The position numbers were made by a program, and so were the translations under genes. Below the pieces are notes generated by a model, which made no database searches, was not told the origin of the DNA, and saw nothing but the letters and a program-made list of their open reading frames with translations. Shown piece by piece: positions 1 to 6,216 of a DNA stretch of 13,596 bases (its first letter is position 1; each line of letters begins with the position of its first letter). Origin of the DNA: Sanguinoderma infundibulare (lineage: Eukaryota; Basidiomycota; Agaricomycetes; Polyporales; Polyporaceae); assembly GCA_032821775.1 (NCBI GenBank), contig JAVLRN010000084.1:1-13596 (forward strand), written 5' to 3'.

Positions 1-1393
1 CGGCTATCAAATTTATCATGCAATTAATTAATATTTTCATTTTTTTTTTTTACTTTACCAGCTAGCAATATTTTAAATCTACTTTGTGTCTGATCCTCAA
101 GGTCTTCTGAGATTCATAGTAGAATTTAATTTTTGAATAGATTCAAACCCCTAAACTAGTTAAATGCCCTTTATTTTGAAGAATTTCAGCTACTTTTTTG
201 AAATCGGTAAAGTCTAAACTTTTTACTCCAAGAATAGGATGCCTTATCAAAAAAGGGAATAATTATATTAATAATTTCAGAAAACCTTCTGATGTAAAGA
301 CTAACAGAGTGTTTTTGTTATAGAAATAGAATAAGGCTTTACTGTTAAGCTATCAGAACCTTTACCATTTAATGAAGTAAAGTAAGAAGACAAAGCTTGG
401 ATTACACTCTTTATCTCTGATATGTAAAGTGACTCCAAAGACCAAAGAAACACTTTTTCAAATGTTACCGGTAGTGCTAGTTGGAGAAATTTTAGATCTA
501 ATACTTAAATAGAAAGAACCATCTCCACTAATGAAACCGGCTACCCCAAAATGGATTAGGTATACCATTAAATTTAAATGCCGGTCTAGTAACAGGTAAA
601 AAATTAGGTAAAAGCTGCTCTTAACTTATCAGATAATCCTAAATTAAGTGCGCTTTTTAAACCTACTATTTCTAATAAACCTTTTTCAGTTAGATGATCC
701 CCCCTTTTAATAATTTCAAAAGCTTGTTTAAATAATAAAAAATCAGAATATTTGGCTGTTATTAATGGGTATTTTACAAAATGATCAATGATTACTTGTA
801 ATTCTTTTATAGAATATACATTAAAATTAGCCGTATCCTTGTTATGTAATGTAATAGTACCTATACCTAAAGTATTTTTAATATTATTTAATAAGGCTAT
901 ATCCTTAACATGTAGTTTTATTTGAAAAGTAAGGGATATTCTTCAATTAGTTTTATATTTTTTATCGTGTCTAATTGAAATCTGAAAACATCCTTCAGCG
1001 TCTATGAACCCTGTAATAAACCATGGATTTATAACATTGTTTACACTGTTGTTAGTTAAAGTAGAAAAAGAAAATTTTTGTGAATTTAATTGTTTAGAAG
1101 GGATTTTGAGTTGATAACGACTTTCGCCGCCCATTAGAGTACACCTTAAGCTTCTAGCTTTGTTAGCTAAAAACCAACTACCATCTACTCGTTGCTCTTT
1201 TACAGGCCATATGCCTAACTTAGATCCGCGATATCCCATTTCGTTTTCATTCATCTTATGACTTGTTACCATACATGAGTAATTACCTCATCCACATATA
1301 ATCTTTCGAAGATAGCTTGGTATCATAAGCTTTAGGGAGTTCCCGGAGTTTGGTAGTTTTTCCCACTTAGGTGTTTTCCCCGAAACACCACGC
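1..1393 (-). mobile_element. Group I intron in nad2 (3' end just outside window)
   Basis: The intron begins right after the nad2 codons for H-N-W-A-P and reaches the window edge. Its first 200 bases are close to the rns intron at 10522-11901: both have AACTCCGGGAACTCCC, CTTATGATACCAAGCTAT and the P7 partners GAGTA (in CAACGAGTAGA) and TACTC (in GTGTACTCTAATGG). The last bases on the minus strand (AATTGCATGATAAATTTGAT) resemble the last bases of the rns intron, so the 3' splice site should lie only a few bases beyond base 1. Almost the whole body is the LAGLIDADG reading frame. The 5' splice site was chosen because the NAD2 protein match stops there and the exon ends in T, as group I introns require. 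Exact borders are inferred. Confidence 0.85.
79..1393 (-). pseudogene. LAGLIDADG homing endonuclease of the nad2 intron, frame broken by about seven +1 shifts
   Basis: This is a double-motif LAGLIDADG protein of the I-OnuI/I-LtrI type, which cuts intronless alleles and so spreads the intron. Matches to the rns intron protein run the whole length: VTSHKM, EMGYRGSK, VKEQRVDGSW, LRCTLMG, motif 1 NPWFITGFIDAEGCF, VIIDHFVKYPLI, motif 2 NPFWVAGFISGDGSF, HPILGVKSLDF. TGA must be read as Trp at 940-942 (in KTNWRIS) and again upstream. One extra base appears near each of 1378-1381, 610-613, 544-547, 410-412, 312-316, 242-243 and 148-151, all inside homopolymers. Subtracting seven bases leaves 1308 nt, an exact multiple of three that enters in frame from nad2 exon 1 and ends at TAG 79-81. 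It is either a decaying gene or, more likely, an intact gene with sequencing errors. Confidence 0.8.
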
Positions 1394-2089
1394 AGGAGCC
1401 CAATTATGTAATGGTGCTGCTGATACTTTAAATAAATATCCTACTATTATTAAGACTATTCCTAAACTTAAACCTTGTAAGATAGCTGTATTTTCACTTA
1501 CACTTATTAAATTATATATACTTTCTAAATTTGTTAAGCCTGTATAAGTATAAAACTAATCCACTTCCCTAGTAGGATTATACATGAGGATAAACTTCCT
1601 AATAGAAAATATTTTAATCCTGCTGAAGTTGCTGATTCTGAATCTCTATATAAAGTTGTTAAAACATATACACCAAAAGATTGTAATTCTATACTTAAAT
1701 ACATTGAAATTAAATCTGCTGATGATACTAATAAAGATGCTCCAAATGTACTAAATAATACAATTAATGAATATTCTCCTGCATATGGTATACTTTCTGT
1801 TAATTTTACTTTTGATATATTTAGAGATGGCCATGATATTAAGATTAAACTTCCTATTAATAAGATTAAAACGTCTAATAATTGAGAAATGGCTGTTACT
1901 TGGAATAATCCACTATAAATACCTATACCTGATCCAATTGACTGAATATAGAAAGCATTTAAAGATAATGCTCCGGCATAAATAAATATTATAGAAGATA
2001 TTCTTACATATAAGACGGATCTTATATTTTGGTTAAATGATGGGAAGGGCAATTGCCACTATTAAAATTAAGATACTTAAAAAGATCAT
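1394..2089 (-). CDS. nad2: NADH dehydrogenase subunit 2, exon 1 (partial gene, three +1 frameshifts)
   Basis: NAD2 is a hydrophobic proton-pumping subunit of complex I in the inner membrane. The start ATG at 2087-2089 gives [18 protein letters not shown], followed by [19 protein letters not shown], a long run of membrane helices, and [15 protein letters not shown], which ends the exon. The rest of the gene is outside the window. The frame breaks three times, each time by one extra base in a short run: G3 at 2042-2044, C3 at 1567-1569 and A4 at 1552-1555 (plus strand). Removing three bases gives 693 nt, or 231 codons, with a good NAD2 match throughout. An essential gene is unlikely to be this broken in a living genome, so I read these as consensus errors. 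All tryptophans here use TGG. The gene follows trnS by 128 bases. Confidence 0.9.
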
Positions 2090-2217
2090 TGCTCCTTGTT
2101 TTATATTCTTATTTTTATAAATTGGACTTCATTAGATTATTAATAAAATAATTTTTTTTTCTACTAAAATTTAATTATTTGTTTTTTATTATTTATTAAA
2201 GTATAAACAAGTTAATC

Positions 2218-2298
2218 GGAATAGAGAGGGAGTCGAACCTCCAAGGGTATTACCCGAACAATTAGCAATCGTTTTAACTTACCAATGAAAACTATTCC
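2218..2298 (-). tRNA. trnS(gct): tRNA-Ser (anticodon GCT)
   Basis: Acceptor arms GGAATAG and CTATTCC pair perfectly. The anticodon loop is TTGCTAA, giving anticodon GCT, which reads AGY serine codons. It has the long variable arm expected of a serine tRNA (around CGGGTAATACCC) and a T arm GGAGG-TTCGACT-CCCTC. It sits between atp8 and nad2 and may act as a processing punctuation mark in the transcript. Confidence 0.93.
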
Positions 2299-2447
2299 TC
2301 AAAATAAGGTTAAAAAAAATAATTATATTTTGTTAGCTTTTTTTTTATATTTTATTTTTTAATTTGGATCATTGGCTTGATTTATTTAAATTTAACTTTA
2401 ACTGGTTATATAACAAAATAAAATAATATTTATTTTTTTTTTAATAT

Positions 2448-2479
2448 TAAATAATAGGGGTATTTACCCCTATTATTTA
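2448..2479. repeat. 15-bp perfect inverted repeat (strong hairpin) 3' of atp8
   Basis: The arms 2448-2462 and 2465-2479 are exact reverse complements and contain GGGG and CCCC, rare in this AT-rich spacer. It starts 45 bases after the atp8 stop and is the strongest stem-loop I found in the window. It could mark or protect the atp8 RNA 3' end, or could be a mobile hairpin element. The rest of the spacer 2299-2523 is AT-rich with no gene seen. Confidence 0.85.
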
Positions 2480-2523
2480 TATAAAATATAAGATATCTTA
2501 TTTAAAAAAATTTTTAAGTAAAA

Positions 2524-2682
2524 TTAAGATTTATTATTTAATTTAACAATAAATAATCTAATAACTTGTTGTAAAGTAAATAAAGGTAAAAAATATTTAG
2601 ATAAAATATAAATAACTACAAATAATACTACAAATGAGAAGTATAATTGATTTAAAAAGTAAAAGGGAATTAATTGTGGCAT
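2524..2682 (-). CDS. atp8: ATP synthase F0 subunit 8
   Basis: ATP8 is a small single-helix membrane subunit of the mitochondrial ATP synthase peripheral stalk region. The frame runs from ATG at 2680-2682 to TAA at 2524-2526 and encodes 52 residues. It opens with MPQLIPFYFLNQ, the diagnostic fungal ATP8 start, followed by one hydrophobic helix (about residues 13-34) and a short basic tail ending KLNNKS. Length is slightly above the usual 48 or so residues of fungal ATP8. The frame is intact, in contrast to nad2 downstream. It lies between nad6 and trnS(gct) on the same strand and is probably part of one long transcript. Confidence 0.94.
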   Translation of the reverse strand: MPQLIPFYFLNQLYFSFVVLFVVIYILSKYFLPLFTLQQVIRLFIVKLNNKS

Positions 2683-3012
2683 AAGTAAAAAAAATATTTT
2701 AAATTAAATGGGCTCTTATTAATTATTAAGAACTATCTCTTGCTTATACATTAAGCAAACAAAATAATGAGATATTGATTCTTTTAAATTCAAATGAGAA
2801 AATATATATTGCTGTTATTTGGATTGGTTGTTACAACTATTAAGTACATTTAAATATAAACTATGAATATAGAAATATGATTGAATATAAACATTGAGTA
2901 AATCTATTTTTTTTTTTAATGATTATTTTTATAGAATCATTAATATAAAAGATATTCAAATTATCTTTAATATTAGATGTTATTTTAGAAAAAGGGGGTT
3001 ATTGATTTGTTT
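2683..3012. other. Spacer between nad6 and atp8, hairpins only
   Basis: No gene or tRNA is visible in these 330 bases. It holds two perfect stem-loops: 2739-2757 (TTGCTTA and TAAGCAA around a five-base loop) and 2916-2943 (TTAATGATT and AATCATTAA around a ten-base loop). The C-rich motif listed separately is at its nad6-proximal end. The rest is AT-rich. Confidence 0.75.
2980..3000 (-). promoter_or_regulatory. Candidate 3'-end motif after nad6 (C-core-like)
   Basis: On the minus strand this reads AACCCCCTTTTTCTAAAATA. The C run starts 15 bases after the nad6 stop. The same arrangement occurs after rps3 (4191-4212) and rns (10017-10038). A role in RNA 3' processing is inferred from position and repetition only. 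Confidence 0.45.
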
Positions 3013-3624
3013 TTAGTTTTTTTTAGTTTTTGAAATAAAGATTGGCGCGATCATAGCTAATAATAAGATAAGACTAATAATTATTAGCCATGTTGCTCCA
3101 TAGGTATAAAGACCTTGTCCAATAGCTTCAATTTGTAAGAAAGGAGTTAAAGAAGTATCTGCTATACCGGTATTAAATGCAATAAATAAATCACTACATG
3201 TTGATAAATCTGAATTTACTAATAAAACATTTAAATGTGTAAAACTTTTTAATAGTGTAGAAATTATTGAAACATTACCAATACTAAATGGCATTATACT
3301 GAAGATTTCATATATAAATAATAAACCTATAGATAATGCTAAAGGTAAATTTTTAGTATATTGAGAACCAGTTTCTAATATATCTGTTAATTTGATATTA
3401 ATCATCATTATCACAAATAAAAATAATACTGCAATGGCACCGATGTAAACTATAATATAAGAGATACCTATAAAACCTATACCTAATAATATTAAATATC
3501 CAGCAGCATTTACAAATACTGAAATTAAGAAAATAACTGCTATTACAGGATTTTTAGATGTAATCACTAAAACACTAGAAAATAGAGCAGCAAAGGCTAA
3601 TAAATCTATTAAGAAAATTTTCAT
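3013..3624 (-). CDS. nad6: NADH dehydrogenase subunit 6
   Basis: NAD6 is a membrane subunit of complex I. The frame is 203 residues, ATG at 3622-3624 and TAA at 3013-3015, with no breaks. Several hydrophobic helices are visible: about residues 3-22 (LIDLLAFAALFSSVLVIT), 27-50, 52-75 (GISYIIVYIGAIAVLFLFV, the most conserved NAD6 segment, with YIGAIAVLFLFVIMM), about 92-112, and a C-terminal helix near WLIIISLILLLAMIAPIF. The single tryptophan uses TGG. Length fits fungal NAD6. It lies between rps3 and atp8 on the same strand. A C-rich motif follows the stop. Confidence 0.95.
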   Translation of the reverse strand: MKIFLIDLLAFAALFSSVLVITSKNPVIAVIFLISVFVNAAGYLILLGIGFIGISYIIVYIGAIAVLFLFVIMMINIKLTDILETGSQYTKNLPLALSIGLLFIYEIFSIMPFSIGNVSIISTLLKSFTHLNVLLVNSDLSTCSDLFIAFNTGIADTSLTPFLQIEAIGQGLYTYGATWLIIISLILLLAMIAPIFISKTKKN

Positions 3625-3820
3625 ATTTTATTTATTTTTTTTTTTATTTTTATTTGACCACATATTTTATTAATTTTATTTTATTTTAAAAAAATAGATT
3701 GGTCGTAAACAAGATATTGATATATCAAGTAGGTTTAACCAAAAAGCATTTTATTTACTATTAAAAAATATTTTTTTTTTTAGGATTTAACCTCGATCAT
3801 AATATTTATTAATGGACTCT

Positions 3821-3846
3821 TTTAAATTTAAATTTAAATTTAAATT
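3821..3846. repeat. TTTAAA hexamer tandem repeat
   Basis: About four and a third copies of TTTAAA in a row, in the spacer upstream of nad6. This is a simple repeat likely to vary in copy number by slippage. Confidence 0.9.
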
Positions 3847-4190
3847 AAAAATTAAAAATAATATCATACTATTTAATAATATAAATATAAATATTTTATA
3901 TAATTAAAAATATAATAAAATTGTTTATTATAATAAATATAAATAAAATTAAAAATAATTATACAAAAAAAAAAGATTAAACCATTACAACCTACTCCTT
4001 TGGATAAAATTTTATAAGTATGGAACTATAAACTAGTGTAATAGGGGGGGGGTACAATGAAACCTACGCTGTTAGTATATGCTTTAATTAAATAAAAATT
4101 TTATTAAAAATTATTTTATTTTAAAAAAGTTTATATTCTAATAGTGATGAAATGTTAATGGATTCAATTAAACCCTTAATGTTAATAAAT

Positions 4191-4212
4191 TAATTTTAAA
4201 AATAAAGGGGGT
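4191..4212 (-). promoter_or_regulatory. Candidate 3'-end motif after rps3 (C-core-like)
   Basis: Minus strand reads ACCCCCTTTATTTTTAAAAT. The C run begins three bases after the rps3 stop codon. It closely resembles the motif after nad6 in layout: C5, T-rich stretch, then TAAAAT. Function is inferred from recurrence at gene ends. Confidence 0.45.
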
Positions 4213-4214
4213 AA

Positions 4215-5238
4215 TTAAAAAAATTTATGTCCAATAGAAACAGTAAAACTGAAAGCACCTCTTTTATTTTTTTGAGTTAATCTCGCTGTAGTTACATAAT
4301 TAGCTTTACTTCTAGATAAACTTCCATATTGAATTTTGTTAACTGTTCTTCTAGGTACAATTTTACCTCTCATTAATCTACCACCTAATTTAATATTAAT
4401 ACCGGTTAAAATAGTAACAGATTTACTAAATTTATTAAAATTACTTCTAAACATCATTTTATGAGATTGATATCTTAAAAATGTTCGAACAATTTTAGAA
4501 AAAGAATTACTTCTAAATAAACTTAATTTACCTAAAACATGAATTAAAATTTGACTATTATGACTAATTGAATATAATCGAGTTAAATCTAACTTTACGG
4601 GTTTTTTAAAATAATTACTTAATTTATAACTTAAACCTTCTAATTTAACGATATTTTTTTTTTCTTAATAAAAAGTTTTCTTCACTAAGTTCTTTATTAA
4701 CACAAAAATAAAATAAATTAATAATAATATTTTTAGGTGTTATTAAAAAATAAGGTGTACTTATTACACTATTCATTTCAAAGAAAGAATATTCTAAGAT
4801 TTTATTTACATTTTGATTTAATATTTTTGAATTTAAAGTTTTAGAATTAAATTCATAAAAAGTATTTTTAGTCTGAGCTAAAGATATATTTAAATTACTA
4901 AAAGATTTTAAATAATTTTGATTAACAGTTTGTAATTCATCATCTTTTTTTTTTTTTGGAGTGTAAGTTAACATATCTATTTTTTCATAATAAGTTGATT
5001 TTTGAGAAATAGGATTTATTTCTTTAATTATTATTTTTTTACCTTTTAAAATTAATTCTTCTTTTTTTTGATTATCTTTAATTAATTGATTATTATATTT
5101 AACTATTTCTAAAATTGCTGATTTATCTATACTTTTTCTTTTTAAAATTGGTGTTTTATAATTATTTGAGTTAAGTGTAGGTAAATCTATATAAGAATAT
5201 TGATTATTAATCGGTAAGATAAATTGGTTATTTTCCAT
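4215..5238 (-). CDS. rps3: Mitochondrial ribosomal protein S3 (one +1 frameshift at an A10 run)
   Basis: Rps3 is a small-subunit ribosomal protein and the only ribosomal protein commonly left in fungal mtDNA. The start is ATG at 5236-5238. The first part ends in the wrong frame at TAA after RKKKYR; shifting by one at the run of ten A (plus-strand T run 4654-4663) continues as NIVKLEGLSYKLSNYFKKP. From there the conserved C-terminal half follows: KPVKLDLTRLYS, GGRLMRGKIVPRRTV, QYGSLSRSKANY, KNKRGAFSFTVSIGHKFF, ending at 4215. Corrected length is 1023 nt, 340 residues. The N-terminal 190 residues are Asn/Lys-rich and poorly conserved, as is usual. The extra A is probably a sequencing or slippage artefact. 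Being free-standing rather than inside an rnl intron points towards Basidiomycota. Confidence 0.9.
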
Positions 5239-5286
5239 ATTGAACGATTTATTTATTTTATTATTTTATTTTTACTTTCCATAACG

Positions 5287-5306
5287 AGCTATTTTTAAAA
5301 ATAGCT
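5287..5306. repeat. Perfect 20-bp palindrome upstream of rps3
   Basis: AGCTATTTTT is followed immediately by its exact reverse complement, 49 bases upstream of the rps3 start. It could form a cruciform or RNA hairpin in the 5' leader of rps3. Confidence 0.9.
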
Positions 5307-5563
5307 ACTTTATTTATCCATTATATTTATATAATATACATACGTTTTACCTATTTATTATTTTAAGAAATAATTTATAGAAAATATAATGTTTATAATT
5401 TAAAAAAATTAAATATAAATAAAGTGTTAAGCTAATAATCAGCTTTTATTTATATTAAATAATACATTTGAAAATTACTTAATAAAAATTAATTTATAAT
5501 CAGCTTTATAATATTAAAAAATACTTCTTTTAGTGTTATAATTTATAAGATCTTTTTTTTAGT

Positions 5564-5583
5564 AAAGTAAGTATACTTACTTT
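5564..5583. repeat. Perfect 20-bp palindrome (AAAGTAAGTA and complement)
   Basis: AAAGTAAGTA is followed directly by TACTTACTTT. It is flanked by imperfect outer arms (AGTGTTATAA near 5533 and TTATAATTTAACACT near 5583-5595), so a longer hairpin is possible. Confidence 0.88.
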
Positions 5584-5612
5584 TATAATTTAACACTTTG
5601 TTTATTTTTTAC

Positions 5613-5672
5613 TGTAACGAATTAGTTTTTTTTTATTTATTTTTTTACATTGTAACGAATTAGTTTTTTTTT
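5613..5672. repeat. Two-copy direct repeat TGTAACGAATTAG plus T run, period 38
   Basis: The copies start at 5613 and 5651. Each is TGTAACGAATTAG followed by nine or ten T. They lie just 3' (minus strand sense) of the tRNA at 5688-5758 and probably arose by slippage duplication. Confidence 0.88.
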
Positions 5673-5687
5673 TAATGGTTATATTCT

Positions 5688-5758
5688 CATTCTCTTTTGG
5701 AATCGAATCAAAATTGACATTTTAGGAAAATGTTATTCTGCCATTAAACTAAGAGAAT
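5688..5758 (-). tRNA. trnR(cct): tRNA-Arg, anticodon CCT as written (tentative)
   Basis: The acceptor ATTCTCT pairs with AGAGAAT, the D arm is GTTT and GAAT, and the anticodon stem ACATT and AATGT encloses loop TTCCTAA, so anticodon CCT (reads AGG arginine). The T loop is TTCGATT. The T stem has one A-C mismatch at its loop-closing pair. Fungal mtDNAs usually have TCT here to read the common AGA codon, so either a C-for-T substitution or error, or a genuine AGG-specific tRNA, is possible. Confidence 0.8.
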
Positions 5759-6216
5759 TTTTTTAAAAACCTCTTTTGAGTACTGTCCTAAGATATTGAC
5801 ATTATAAGATGCTAGAAATTAAATTAGAATGTGAAATAAACTTATCTGCTTGAAAGTAACCTTTTGTATAAGAAGTTACTCCTTTGGAGCAACTAGAAGA
5901 TAACTACAATTATTTGAAATGAATCATTTAAGTGGTGTATTGTTAGGTAAATAATTAAACATATCGTTAAGCATAAATCCACTTTTTTTTCAATCATAAA
6001 GAAAAAAAAAGAATTAGCCCAAGGAATAAAATTATTCTCATTATTACTTAATGTAAAATAATAGAAGTAAGGTTAAAAATAGGTGGTATACAGTGTATGG
6101 GGATAAACATAAAATTATATTTGCATTATAATTATACTAATAAATATAAATATAAAAATATAATTAAATACTTATATATAAAAATATTTAAATTAAAATT
6201 AGATTAATTTATTAGA
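5759..6216. other. Spacer between cox2 and trnR(cct)
   Basis: No gene is seen in these 458 bases. I looked for a mitochondrial RNase P RNA and for tRNAs and found neither. Two overlapping hairpins share GTTACT: AGTAAC with GTTACT (5855-5880), and GTTACTCC with GGAGCAAC with one mismatch (5875-5893), so they exclude each other. A GGGG at 6099-6102 (CCCC on the gene strand) lies about 115 bases past the cox2 stop. Confidence 0.65.

Larger units (their letters stand above)
3625..4214. other. Spacer between rps3 and nad6, repeats and G9 run
   Basis: No gene is supported in these 590 bases. They contain a nested inverted repeat (3699-3742: TTGGT and AAAC on one side, GTTT and ACCAA on the other, around the perfect palindrome TTGATATATCAA at 3717-3728), a TTTAAA tandem repeat, an isolated run of nine G at 4044-4052, and the 12-mer TACTCCTTTGGA at 3993-4004, which recurs at 5877-5888. 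Confidence 0.7.
5239..5687. other. Spacer between trnR(cct) and rps3, palindromes and repeats
   Basis: No gene is seen in these 449 bases. Structure is dense: a perfect 20-bp palindrome at 5287-5306, a second at 5564-5583, a pair AAAGTGTTAA (near 5422) and its reverse complement TTAACACTTT (near 5587-5596), a repeated AATCAGCTTT (near 5438 and 5500), and a direct repeat next to the tRNA. Confidence 0.7.

Noticed and set aside
1767..1985. 72-residue open frame on the plus strand
   Set aside because: It is antisense to nad2, is opposite in strand to every real gene here and has no recognisable product.
3699..3742. Possible degenerate tRNA (contains TTGGTTAAAC like a D arm on the minus strand)
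   Set aside because: It has no acceptor stem, no T loop and no anticodon arm with a seven-base loop; the pairing is a simple nested hairpin.
6169..6177. Exact match to the yeast mitochondrial promoter nonamer ATATAAGTA on the minus strand
   Set aside because: It lies just downstream of cox2, is embedded in an AT-only stretch where such 9-mers occur by chance, and this promoter is documented in budding yeasts, not in a genome like this one.
5759..6216. Possible mitochondrial RNase P RNA gene
   Set aside because: I could not find the conserved P4 halves expected of rnpB, only local hairpins.
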